From Nitrospirota bacterium (GTDB lineage: Bacteria > Nitrospirota > Leptospirillia > Leptospirillales > Leptospirillaceae): 64,000 nucleotides of DNA. The notes under the pieces were generated by a model. The model did no database searches. It was not told where the DNA came from and saw only the letters and a program-made list of their open reading frames with translations. This document shows positions 18,892 through 27,484 of the stretch, one piece after another; positions within the stretch are counted from its first letter, which is position 1; each line of letters begins with the position of its first letter. Location: contig JAMCWM010000008.1 in the NCBI GenBank assembly GCA_023481175.1, positions 78,462 to 142,461 of the forward strand, read 5' to 3'. Position numbers and translations under genes: made by a program.

Positions 18892-19245
18892 TTTCACCCA
18901 CACTTTCCCGTCAAGAGCCGAAACCTGGAACTGATCCTTCAGGGTGAAAAGCCCTACGACATCTTCGTGCGATGGAAGCCCCTCGAACTACAGCCCATCG
19001 GGTGGCATCCGGATATCAACGACGGGGTGCGCCTCAATATCCCTCCTTTCATGATGGCCGGGACGTTGCGCTTCAACAAAAAGCCGCAGGTCAATATTGC
19101 CTGGGAAACGGACCGAGGCAAGGATGTGGAGTCGGTTCCCTGGTTTGGCGTTTTTGACGGGAAACGCATCAATGATCATCACCTGGGTCTTGACGAAAAA
19201 CGGGTGGCTCGAGAAGAAAAGAGTCGAAAGGAGAATGCGCGGTGA
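18892..19245 (+). pseudogene. 3' remnant of a PglX/Eco57I-like adenine-specific DNA methyltransferase
   Basis: The open frame (from 18874, no start needed) reads HFPVKSRNLELIL, YDIFVRWKPLELQPIGWHPD, INDGVRLNIPPFM and VPWFGVFDGKRINDHH. This is the characteristic C-terminal end of large BREX PglX or type IIG/Eco57I methyltransferases (family pattern KPxxxQPIGWxPDINDGVRxNIRPF). All catalytic parts (SAM site, NPPY) are missing, removed at the junction with the ISL3 fragment. Its stop overlaps the AIPR gene start as GTGA, showing that the two were translated as a coupled pair. Confidence 0.7.
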
Positions 19246-20942
19246 ATATCAATGCGTCGATTATCGACCAGCGTCTGACGGCCGTTTGCGAAGAAATTCG
19301 GGAGCGAGCCAGGGATGAGTTGGGATTGATCGATGAAGAGAAACTTCGCTCCCTCTCTTTCATCTATCTTTGCGTCAAAACCGTTCTTGACCTTGACACT
19401 GATTCCGGTTTCGATTGTCTGACCGAAGGAGGCGGGGACTTTGGGGTGGATGCGATGCATCTGTCGGAGGAATACGACGGCGAATTCACTGTCACTCTCT
19501 TTCAGGGAAAGTATTCTCGGAACCTTGAGGGAGGGTCCAATTTTCCGGAAAACGGGATCAATTCCCTGATCAACGCCATTCGTCATCTTTTTGATCCAGA
19601 AGCAGATCTCCAGAATATCAACGATCGTTTGAAGGCCCGGATCGAAGAGGCGCGAAGTCTGATCCGGGACGGATACATTCCCCAAATCCGTTCACTGCTC
19701 TGCAACAATGGTCTTTCGTGGAACCAGGCTGGCCAGGAGGCGATCGACCGGGCGGGCTTCGGAGATCAGGTCGTCTGGGAGCATGTCAATCATGACCGAC
19801 TGGTGAGCATCATCCAGGCCAGCCGACCGGTCAGCGACACGCTTCAACTCACCGGACAGGCGATCGTCGAGGATATGGATTTCAGCCGGGTTCTGGTCGG
19901 ACGGATTGCGGTTCAGGAGTTGGCCAATCTGATCGAAAAACACGGGGAGAGACTTCTGGAGAGAAATATCAGACGTTATCTCGGTCTTCAAGGAAATCGC
20001 GTCAATGAAGCCATTAAGAACACTTTGCAAGGAACCGAGAGCAGTAATTTCTATTTTTACAACAACGGGATCACACTGACATGCGACAAGTTTTCCTATA
20101 ATGCCCTTCAAAGCGGTAATTTTCAGGTTCGCATCGACAACCTGCAAATCATCAACGGTGGACAGACATGCATGACGATCTATCGGACGTTAAAGACTCC
20201 GACTTTATTCGCTCGCACATCCCGAGCCTACGTCCTGTTCAGACTCTACCAGTTGCCTAGCGACAATGAGGATCTCGTACGCCAGATCACCTATGCCACC
20301 AACAGCCAGAATCCGGTCGAACTTCGCGATCTCAAGGCGAACGACGAACGACAGAAACGACTAGAGACCGATATCGGGCAACTTGGGTATGTCTATCGAA
20401 GCAAACGCACCGATTCGGGCGGCAAAAACGATATTACCTCCGGGGTGGCCGCCGAAGCTCTCCTGGCCGTCTGGCGCCATGCCCCCCATCAGGCAAAATT
20501 CTTCACGCGAGAACATTTCGGAAAATTGTACGAAACAATCTTTGCCCAGGATCTGAACGGCGCTCAGGTTATTTCGGCGGTACTCCTCTACCGTATTGCG
20601 GAAAATCGTCGCAGACGGCCCGGATCAGATGATCCTTTCTTCGTGCGCTACGGCTCCTGTTTTATTGCCATGCAGATGGGACGGCGTCTTTTGCGGGATC
20701 TGGGAGTATCTCTGTCTGGATTGAGTCATCAGAACTTCAAAGAGGCTGTCCGGCTAATCGAAGAGAATGGATCTGTCTACTATGTGGAATCAGTTCAGGA
20801 CGTAAAAATTTCCCTCGAATCTCTGTATGGATGTGGAGAGGACGACATTCTCGATCACATTTCCTTTCAACAGCTTTCGGCAACATTCAGAAGAGGGGAT
20901 CTGATTCACGCGCTTCTCGCGATGGATCTCTCGCGGGATTAA
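19242..20942 (+). CDS. AIPR-family (abortive infection phage resistance) protein with PD-(D/E)xK-like N-terminus
   Basis: 566 residues, GTG start. The AIPR core is clear: ERNIRRYLGLQGNRVNEAI, NFYFYNNGITLTCD and QIINGGQTCMTIYRTL. Upstream, residues about 60-92 read GGGDFGVDAMHL ... TVTLFQGKYS, which fits the D...QxK core of restriction-endonuclease-like folds (D66 or D70, Q88, K90). AIPR proteins are linked to phage defence and to restriction-modification loci. The start codon overlaps the methyltransferase remnant stop, so it was the second gene of a modification/restriction-type pair. It appears intact (no internal stops), but its partner is destroyed. Codon use is less GC-biased than its neighbours, consistent with transfer. 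Confidence 0.8.
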   Translation: MNINASIIDQRLTAVCEEIRERARDELGLIDEEKLRSLSFIYLCVKTVLDLDTDSGFDCLTEGGGDFGVDAMHLSEEYDGEFTVTLFQGKYSRNLEGGSNFPENGINSLINAIRHLFDPEADLQNINDRLKARIEEARSLIRDGYIPQIRSLLCNNGLSWNQAGQEAIDRAGFGDQVVWEHVNHDRLVSIIQASRPVSDTLQLTGQAIVEDMDFSRVLVGRIAVQELANLIEKHGERLLERNIRRYLGLQGNRVNEAIKNTLQGTESSNFYFYNNGITLTCDKFSYNALQSGNFQVRIDNLQIINGGQTCMTIYRTLKTPTLFARTSRAYVLFRLYQLPSDNEDLVRQITYATNSQNPVELRDLKANDERQKRLETDIGQLGYVYRSKRTDSGGKNDITSGVAAEALLAVWRHAPHQAKFFTREHFGKLYETIFAQDLNGAQVISAVLLYRIAENRRRRPGSDDPFFVRYGSCFIAMQMGRRLLRDLGVSLSGLSHQNFKEAVRLIEENGSVYYVESVQDVKISLESLYGCGEDDILDHISFQQLSATFRRGDLIHALLAMDLSRD

Positions 20943-21464
20943 GAGCCCTCTTGGGATCGGTCATGCATGAGGCGTGATCCCCTTCTGCTGGACCCTCAAA
21001 GAGTAAGGATGAAGCTATCTGATGATTAATCTAGTTTCTTGCTTTCTGTCTCGACCCATACGATATTGATTCTCTGCGACGTGCCGAAAGGCGCGTGCCC
21101 GCGAAGCGGGCCACGAGGAGCGGGACTCTCCGAAGCCAAAGACTCCTGCGATCCCGAAAAGACACGACGCCCGAAACGGCTTCGCGCAACGACCGCGAAA
21201 GAGGAATTTCCGATCGCGAGGCCGGACCCCTCCCGCTCCCCGACAGCAAAAGCGCATCGGTGAAGGAGGGTTCGGATACATGCGCCCTGCATGGACACCC
21301 GGAAGGGCTTTTCCCCGAGAGAGTCCAAGGTACAGCCGCTCCCGGGAGGATTTCCCGTCTGTGTTCGTCCCGTCATCTTTTCTTGAGATTCCGTTTTTTC
21401 CCCTCTCTCATAATGGGACCCGCCAAAAGTCCAGGCGTCGATGCTCTGATTCAGGAGGGTGCCC
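20943..21464 (+). other. Intergenic region, no gene recognised
   Basis: About 520 bases between the AIPR gene and the c-di-GMP protein. Short open frames on both strands have no recognisable domain or ribosome site. Only a small hairpin-forming CCCGCGAAGCGGG and an AGGAGG ribosome site for the next gene (21453-21458) were seen. It probably holds the 3' boundary of the acquired segment. Confidence 0.5.
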
Positions 21465-24050
21465 ATGCCCGACCAGCCGCGGGTTTCCGAAATCGTCTCT
21501 CTTCCTTCGTTCCTTCCCGTCTCCTCCCGCCTCAAGCTTCCGGTCCGTCTGGCCCGGGAACTTGTCGTCACAACGGCCTGGGTTTCCGAAAACACCCCCG
21601 CGGAAAAGGTCTACCGGATGTTCGGCCAGGATCCCCGTCTTCCGGGGCTGGCCATCCTCCGGGATCAGAGTCCCGTTGGTCTTGCGAGCCGCACCACCCT
21701 GGTCGAACGCTTCTCCTACCGATTTTCCCACGAACTCTTCGGCAGCAAGCCCATTTCGGCGTTCATGGATTCCCGTCCCGTCATCATCGAGGGAACGAGC
21801 GACATCGATGCCATCGGCCGAAAGCTCCAGGGAGACTGGCTTCCGGAAATGATGGATGACGGATTCCTGGTCGTGGAGGGGGAGCGGTACGTCGGTATCG
21901 GGACCTGGCAGCTCCTGATGCGGGCCCTTTCCGAACGGCGCGAGGAGCTTTTTTCCTTCATGGCCCACCACGATCCCCTGACCGGACTTCCAAACCGCAT
22001 CCGCTTCCTGGAGGTCCTTGAGGAATCCCTTTCCGCGGGACGTTCCGGCGCCCTCTTCTACCTGGACCTGAACCGGTTCAAGGAGGTGAACGACCGCCAT
22101 GGCCACCAGGAGGGGGACCGCCTCCTGAACCTCTTTTCCGACAGGCTCCAGGCCTCCTCGCCTCCCGACGGCCTCGTGGCCCGACTCGGGGGGGACGAAT
22201 TCGGTGTCCTGATCCCGGGGCTTTGCGAGGTCCGGGAGGCCAGTCTCTGGATTTCCCAGCTCCGGAAGAATCTGGAAGAGCCCTGTCTCGTGGCGGGGTC
22301 GCCCTACCGGCTCTCGGCCTCCGTCGGCTATTGTCTCTTTCCCTTGCCTGGCATGGGGTTGAACGATGTTCTCATGGAGGCCGACAGCCGGATGTACCGG
22401 AGCAAGCGGGAGCGGGACGGCCTGGAGTCGGGAGAATGCCTGCCCGCAGAGCCGTCCGGAGGTCGCGTAAAAACAGGCGCTCCGGCCCTGGCGGTCTTTG
22501 ACGATACGGGGTCCTGCATCCTCCGGAACGATGCCTGGCGCCGTCTTGAATCCTCGGGAGGGAGCAGGACTGCCGCCGGGAGGCTTCTCTCCCGTCCGGC
22601 CGGCGACAGCCTCGTCCTGACGGTTCCTCCGGAGTCTCCGGAGGGCCGTCCGCGTTCGTTCCGGATCTGCGCGGTCCCGGAAGAGCGGGCCCCGGCCAGG
22701 GAGCCGGTCTCCCCCTCCCGGGATCCGCTGACCGGGATTCTCGACCGGACCTCCCTCTATCTGGCCGTCTCCCGGCTCATCGTGGAGAGAGGAAGCGAGG
22801 AGGCCGGGGGTCTTCTCATGATCGTCCTCGATCTCGACCGCTTCCAGAGGACGAACGACATCTATGGCCATACCCACGGAGACCGCCTCCTGGCTTCGGT
22901 TGCGGCGAGGCTCAAAGGGGCCGTCCGGGAGGGGGACATCGTGGCCCGTCTGGGCGGGGACGAATTTGCCGTCGTTTGTCCCGGCCTCCCCGGCCGTGAG
23001 GTGGCCGAAGGGGTGGCCGAACAGATCCTTCAGGCCCTGGCCATGCCCTACCAGGTCGAGGGGCAGGAGTATTTTCTGACGGCAAGCATGGGCGCCACCC
23101 TCATGCCCGAGGACGGGGAGAGTTTCGAGACCCTTGTCAGCAATGCCGACCTTGCCCTGTCGCAGGCCAAGGATGGCGGACGATTCCAGGTGCGCTTCTT
23201 CGAGCCGTCCGTCCGGAAGAGGCAGAACGACCGCCATGCCATGGAACAGCGTCTTTACCGGGCTCTCGAGAATCAGGAATTCCAGGTCTTCTACCAGCCG
23301 GTCATCGACATGGAAACAGGGGGGAGCACGGGGGCCGAGGCCCTGATCCGGTGGTCCGGCGCCGATGGCATGCCGGTCCCCCCCGACCAGTTCATCCCGA
23401 TCGCGGAAGAGAACGGGCTGATCGTTCCGATCGGGGAATGGGTCTTGGAAAGGGTTCTCTCGGACATGGGACGGTTTTGCCTGGAAGGCGGGGAGGAGCT
23501 TCGGGTGGCGATCAATCTCTCGGCCCGCCAGCTTGGCCTGCCGGAGGGCTTCGAACGGCTTCTGGCGATCGTGGAGAAGGCGGGCGGAAGGGCCCGGAAC
23601 CTGACCTTCGAACTGACAGAAACCGCCATCATGCTGAACCCCGTCGACGCCCTCGATATCATGACCGCCCTGCGGGAAAGAGGGGTCCGGATTGCCGTTG
23701 ATGATTTCGGAACCGGATATTCCTCTCTGGCTCAGCTCCGCCGATTTCCGGTCGATCTTCTCAAGATCGACCGCGCCTTTGTCCGGAATATCCACCAGGA
23801 CAGCGACGCTTCTGAAATCGTCCGCCTGATCGTTCTCCTGTCCAAGGCCCTGGAGATCGAAACATGTGCCGAAGGGGTGGAAACGGAAGAGGAGAGGGGC
23901 TTTCTCCAGAGACTTGGCGTCACGAGCTTCCAGGGATTTCTCGCAAGTCCCGCTCTTCCCTTCGATTCATTTCTCTCCTGGAGAAGCGGGACGTCCGGGC
24001 ATCCGACCTTCTCCCGCTTTTCCCGTCCGGCCGTTCCCGGCAAGAAGTGA
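21465..24050 (+). CDS. CBS - GGDEF - PAS-like - GGDEF - EAL cyclic-di-GMP signalling protein
   Basis: 861 residues; AGGAGG six bases before the ATG fixes the start (the GTG at 21459 touches the ribosome site). Order: CBS-pair-like region (about 30-155), first GGDEF (GGDEF 242-246), PAS-like linker (AVFDDTGSCILRNDAWRRL, about 342-405), second GGDEF (497-501) with an RxxD inhibitory site (REGD 488-491), and an EAL domain (EAL 624-626). The EAL domain keeps NLSARQ, ELTE, DDFGTGYSSL, LKIDR and AEGVET, so phosphodiesterase activity is likely. Both GGDEF motifs look catalytically competent, but only the second has the product-inhibition site. Soluble, no membrane spans. It overlaps the convergent ATPase gene by 84 bases. 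Confidence 0.93.
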   Translation: MPDQPRVSEIVSLPSFLPVSSRLKLPVRLARELVVTTAWVSENTPAEKVYRMFGQDPRLPGLAILRDQSPVGLASRTTLVERFSYRFSHELFGSKPISAFMDSRPVIIEGTSDIDAIGRKLQGDWLPEMMDDGFLVVEGERYVGIGTWQLLMRALSERREELFSFMAHHDPLTGLPNRIRFLEVLEESLSAGRSGALFYLDLNRFKEVNDRHGHQEGDRLLNLFSDRLQASSPPDGLVARLGGDEFGVLIPGLCEVREASLWISQLRKNLEEPCLVAGSPYRLSASVGYCLFPLPGMGLNDVLMEADSRMYRSKRERDGLESGECLPAEPSGGRVKTGAPALAVFDDTGSCILRNDAWRRLESSGGSRTAAGRLLSRPAGDSLVLTVPPESPEGRPRSFRICAVPEERAPAREPVSPSRDPLTGILDRTSLYLAVSRLIVERGSEEAGGLLMIVLDLDRFQRTNDIYGHTHGDRLLASVAARLKGAVREGDIVARLGGDEFAVVCPGLPGREVAEGVAEQILQALAMPYQVEGQEYFLTASMGATLMPEDGESFETLVSNADLALSQAKDGGRFQVRFFEPSVRKRQNDRHAMEQRLYRALENQEFQVFYQPVIDMETGGSTGAEALIRWSGADGMPVPPDQFIPIAEENGLIVPIGEWVLERVLSDMGRFCLEGGEELRVAINLSARQLGLPEGFERLLAIVEKAGGRARNLTFELTETAIMLNPVDALDIMTALRERGVRIAVDDFGTGYSSLAQLRRFPVDLLKIDRAFVRNIHQDSDASEIVRLIVLLSKALEIETCAEGVETEEERGFLQRLGVTSFQGFLASPALPFDSFLSWRSGTSGHPTFSRFSRPAVPGKK

Positions 24051-26348
24051 CTTTAATAGCTCAACACAAAGAGTTGCGGTTCCGACGACTCCCAGAACGG
24101 TGAGGAGGACCGGAAGCGGGAGGGGAGCCAGGAGAAGCGGGGTTCCCGAAAGAAGAGCGGCCGCCAGAATGTCGGCTCCGAGAATCAGGAGAAGGGAGCG
24201 GGAGGGAGGGGCGGAGGCGAGGGATCCGGGGTGCCGGACGACCAGGACATTCCCGATGCCGGTCAGGACGAGAGTCAGGAAGGAGAGGGTCTGGCATTGC
24301 TCCCCGGAAAGATGGAGAACGGTCTGCCCCGCCCGGAAGAGAGAAAAGGTCAGGAAGAGCCAGAGGGCCGCAAATAGCCCTCCCCGTACCATCGTCCGGG
24401 GGACATCGATGGTGTCGGGATGATTCGATATCCCCACCCGGTCGCTCGCCAGGGCCATGGTGACGAAGTCGTTCGTGAAGATGAGAAGAAGAATCTGTCG
24501 GGATCCGATGACGGCCGTATGGAGAAACAGGAGGCCGCCCGTCAGGAAAAAAGCGATTTCGATGGTTTTCACGATCTTGTTGAGAATATAGCTCTGGAGT
24601 CTCCGGGTGACTCTCCTGCCTTCGAGAACGACCTCGACGAGACCCGAGAGTCCGGGCGAGAGAAGAACCAGCCCGGCCGAGGCCCGGGCGATATCGGTGG
24701 ACCGGGCCACCGCAATCCCGACCTCCGCCTGGCGGAGGGCCGGAGCATCGTTGACCCCGTCTCCGGTCATTCCCACGATGCGTCCTTTTTCCTGAAGTTT
24801 CCGGACAAGAAAGAGCTTGTCTTCCGGAAGGATCCCCGCAAAAAGATCGCAATCGTCCTGAAAGTTTTCCGCCTTTTCCATGCAGGGCGACCCCGAAAGG
24901 CCCAGGGCCCGGGCAACGGGAATGGCCGCCTCCGTGGTGTCTCCTGTCGCCAGACGGATCCTTACCCCCAGCTCCCGGAGGCGGTCCAGGGTCTCTCGGC
25001 TGTCTCTTCTCAGGGGATCGGAAAAGGACAGGACCCCCAGAAGAGAAAGGGGACCCTGTTCGGAACCGGATAGGACGGCCACCGGACGCTGTCCTCCGGC
25101 TTCGGACGGCGGAAGGGTTTCGGTGAGAAGGCCCATGGAGGCGAGCAGGGGGGGAGAGCCCTTGACCACCCGGATTCCCGTGGCTCCCCCCTGAAGGATC
25201 GCTTCCGTTCGCTTCGTGGACGGGTCGAAGGGTGTGAAGGAGATCCGGGCGAGGCCGCCTCCGGGGAGAAGGCCCTGCCCGGAACCCTCCCGCAGAATGG
25301 CAAGATCCAGCGGATCGAGGGTTGCGGCATCCGAGGCCGCCATGGCCGCCTCCAGGAGATCTTCCCGGGAATGGCCGGGAGCCGGCCGGACCTCCTGGAC
25401 TGCCAGGCGATTTTCGGTCAGGGTGCCTGTCTTGTCGCAGACCAGTTCCTCCATGGCGGCCGCATCCGAAATGGCGGAAAGGCGGGTGACGAGAACGTCC
25501 CGCTTGCCCAGAGTTGCGGCGGAGAGCGCATTGGCCAGGGTGAACATGGGGGGAAGGGCGATCGGAATGGCCGAAATCAGGAGGACGAGAACGAAGGCGG
25601 TGATCGCGGACAGCGACAGGCCATTCCGGAGGGAAAGGGGGATGAGGACGACCGCCAGAAGAAGGTCCATCAGAAGGAGTGCCCGGACGATCTGGAGAAC
25701 CGTCGTTTCGGCGTGGCTCCGTGTCTTGGCGTCGTGGACGAGCTGGACGGTCCGGCCATAGGCGCAGTCCTTTCCCGTCCGCGTCACGAAGCCCGTTCCT
25801 TCCCCCCGGCGGACGACCGTTCCGGCAAAGAGGGGATCTCCCGGACCCTTCGGGACGGGCAGGGATTCGCCGGTCAGGGAGGACTGGTCGAGCAGGGGGG
25901 TTCCTGAGCCGAGGAGGAGGTCGGCCGGAACAAAGTCCCCCTGACGGACATGGACGAGATCCCCCGGAACGATCTCCCGGGCGGGGACGGTCTTCCAGAG
26001 ACCGTCCCGGCTTACGCGGGCCGTCACCTCCATCTTGTCCCGGAGAAGGCGGAGGGCGGCCTTTCCCCTTTTTTCCTTCAGAAAGGCCAGAAGGCCGTTC
26101 AAGAGGAGAAGGAGGAAGATGATGAGGGCTTCGAGGGGTCGTCCGGTCGCAAGCTCGAGGAGAAGGGCCGTTCCAAGCATCCAGGGGACGGGACCCCAGA
26201 ATTTTTTGGCCAGAAGGCGTCCGGGAGAGGGTTCCGGAAGGGGGACCGAATTGGGTCCCGCCTGTTCGAGCCTTTTCCGGGCATCGGCCTCGGACAGGCC
26301 TCCGGCGATCTCTGCCGGAGGGCCGTCGGGCGGGGGAGGAAGGTCCAT
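23967..26348 (-). CDS. Plasma-membrane-type (P3A) proton-exporting P-type ATPase
   Basis: 793 residues. Actuator motif LTGES (158-162), phosphorylation motif DKTGTLT (Asp305), hinge TGDGVNDAP, and helix 4 IPIALPPMFTLANALSAATL typical of H+-ATPases. About ten membrane spans. It pumps protons out at the cost of ATP, which fits life in acid. It lies ten bases after a cupin-type regulator gene that probably controls it. The 3' end overlaps the convergent c-di-GMP gene. Substrate as H+ is inferred from the family; Mg or K transport is less likely. Confidence 0.9.
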   Translation of the reverse strand: MDLPPPPDGPPAEIAGGLSEADARKRLEQAGPNSVPLPEPSPGRLLAKKFWGPVPWMLGTALLLELATGRPLEALIIFLLLLLNGLLAFLKEKRGKAALRLLRDKMEVTARVSRDGLWKTVPAREIVPGDLVHVRQGDFVPADLLLGSGTPLLDQSSLTGESLPVPKGPGDPLFAGTVVRRGEGTGFVTRTGKDCAYGRTVQLVHDAKTRSHAETTVLQIVRALLLMDLLLAVVLIPLSLRNGLSLSAITAFVLVLLISAIPIALPPMFTLANALSAATLGKRDVLVTRLSAISDAAAMEELVCDKTGTLTENRLAVQEVRPAPGHSREDLLEAAMAASDAATLDPLDLAILREGSGQGLLPGGGLARISFTPFDPSTKRTEAILQGGATGIRVVKGSPPLLASMGLLTETLPPSEAGGQRPVAVLSGSEQGPLSLLGVLSFSDPLRRDSRETLDRLRELGVRIRLATGDTTEAAIPVARALGLSGSPCMEKAENFQDDCDLFAGILPEDKLFLVRKLQEKGRIVGMTGDGVNDAPALRQAEVGIAVARSTDIARASAGLVLLSPGLSGLVEVVLEGRRVTRRLQSYILNKIVKTIEIAFFLTGGLLFLHTAVIGSRQILLLIFTNDFVTMALASDRVGISNHPDTIDVPRTMVRGGLFAALWLFLTFSLFRAGQTVLHLSGEQCQTLSFLTLVLTGIGNVLVVRHPGSLASAPPSRSLLLILGADILAAALLSGTPLLLAPLPLPVLLTVLGVVGTATLCVELLKSLLAGNGRTGKAGEGRMPGRPASPGEK

Positions 26349-26358
26349 GGTCCCCCGC

Positions 26359-26901
26359 CTAGAGGGAGACGACGATAAGGATCGTGGCGGGGGTCACGTC
26401 CGCATTTTTCCAGTTGTGCGGCTGGTGGGGGTCGAAGTAGACCGCATCCATGGGGCCGAGGTCGTACTTTTTTCCCGCCTGTTCGAAGACGACGGTCCCG
26501 GACACGACGATGCCGAACTCTTCTCCCTTGACCCCGACGTAGGGCTGCTCTCCCACCTCCCCCCCGGGATCGAGGGTGATGAGGATCGGCTGCATTTTTT
26601 TTCCGGAGAGCCCGCGGGCTAAAGGTTCGACGGTGGCATGGGAGGTGGTGCTGTAGACCCGTCGTCGGTTCCTGGCCGGCATGAGGAGGGGGTCGCCGTT
26701 TTCGGGCTCGTCGAAAAGAGAGGTGACGGGAAGGGACAGGGCGGCACAGACCTTCTCGAGCGTCGCGATCGAAGGGGAGACAAGTCCCGCCTCGATCTGG
26801 GAGAGGGCGCTGGCAGAGATCCCCGCATTTTTTGCCAGCATGCGCAGGGAAAGATTCCGTTCGAGTCTCAGTTGGCGAAGACGTTCGCTGACCTGCTTCA
26901 T
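26359..26901 (-). CDS. XRE-family regulator with C-terminal cupin domain
   Basis: 180 residues. HTH_3 domain at residues 5-60 (LRMLAKNAGISASALSQIEA) followed by a cupin_2 barrel (about 105-178; GEQPYVGVKGEEFGIVVSG, DAVYFDPHQPHNWKNA). Such proteins sense a small ligand in the cupin and regulate adjacent genes. It is first in a two-gene unit with the H+-ATPase. No ribosome site precedes the ATG, and a promoter places the start of transcription at about the A of ATG, so the message may be leaderless. Confidence 0.92.
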   Translation of the reverse strand: MKQVSERLRQLRLERNLSLRMLAKNAGISASALSQIEAGLVSPSIATLEKVCAALSLPVTSLFDEPENGDPLLMPARNRRRVYSTTSHATVEPLARGLSGKKMQPILITLDPGGEVGEQPYVGVKGEEFGIVVSGTVVFEQAGKKYDLGPMDAVYFDPHQPHNWKNADVTPATILIVVSL

Positions 26902-26907
26902 GGGGGT

Positions 26908-26936
26908 AGTGTAAGAAAAAGAGAGCTCCGGTTCAA
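26908..26936 (-). promoter_or_regulatory. Promoter of the cupin regulator/H+-ATPase unit, predicted leaderless transcript
   Basis: Read on the minus strand: TTGAAC (26936-26931), 17 bases, TACACT (26913-26908). The start codon at 26901 is only seven bases beyond the -10 box, the usual distance to the transcription start. Confidence 0.6.
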
Positions 26937-26987
26937 GGAAATTTCACGAAAGAGAGGGAATAATCTCCCGTCGGCGGACCGGGAGGA

Positions 26988-27016
26988 TTGACAAAAGTTT
27001 ATATTAAAACTAAAAT
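26988..27016 (+). promoter_or_regulatory. Promoter of the CDGSH gene, with operator-like palindrome in the spacer
   Basis: TTGACA (26988-26993), 17 bases, TAAAAT (27011-27016). The spacer holds an AT-rich imperfect palindrome (AGTTTATATTAAAACT) that could bind a regulator. Confidence 0.7.
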
Positions 27017-27161
27017 ACTTTCCTGCGACCCGGCCGGGAAAGACTGTCATTGATCCGAATCCGGAGCGATGCGGGGCTGGGATGCTCCTGTTCTTCGTCT
27101 TCCGGTCCGCGGGTGTCGGGCGGACTTCTGTTCACCCATCTTTTCTTTCAAGGAGGATTCC

Positions 27162-27347
27162 ATGGACGTCTCCGTCAAGTGCATGAAGAACGGTCCCCTG
27201 GAGATCAACGGGGAGATCACGATCACCGACGACCACGGCAATGTGATCAAGGACGGACAGAGGGTCCATCACCTCTGCCGGTGCGGTCATTCTGCGAAAA
27301 AGCCCTTCTGCGACGGATCCCATACCCGGGTCCACTTCACCACCTGA
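27162..27347 (+). CDS. CDGSH-type [2Fe-2S] iron-sulfur protein
   Basis: 61 residues with AAGGAGG five bases before the ATG. The ligand set C39-x-C41 ... C50-DGS-H54 (CRCGHSAKKPFCDGSH) is the CDGSH cluster motif of mitoNEET-like proteins, which bind a redox-active and transferable 2Fe-2S cluster. It is a stand-alone gene with its own strong promoter, divergent from the cupin regulator. The cellular role is not defined for bacterial members. Confidence 0.92.
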   Translation: MDVSVKCMKNGPLEINGEITITDDHGNVIKDGQRVHHLCRCGHSAKKPFCDGSHTRVHFTT

Positions 27348-27411
27348 TTCCGGCCCCTTCCCGCTTTTTCTCTTGGGCCCTCCGAGCCGCCCGCCGGCTT
27401 GGGGGCCCTTC

Positions 27412-27440
27412 TTGAGTCTTTCTCCATCCTCGGCTAATAT
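27412..27440 (+). promoter_or_regulatory. Promoter of glyQ and the downstream operon
   Basis: TTGAGT (27412-27417), 17 bases, TAATAT (27435-27440). Transcription would begin near 27447, past the ATG at 27443, which argues that translation starts at the next in-frame ATG (27485). Confidence 0.6.
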
Positions 27441-27484
27441 CGATGCAGACCTCTTGGACCCACTTTTCCAGTCAGGACTTCCGG

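Noticed and set aside
20943..21464. Protein-coding gene in the gap before the c-di-GMP gene
   Set aside because: Several frames are open, but none has a ribosome site or a family resemblance.
27348..27484. T-box or glycine riboswitch before glyQ
   Set aside because: The gap has no specifier loop or T-box sequence, and the promoter leaves almost no leader.
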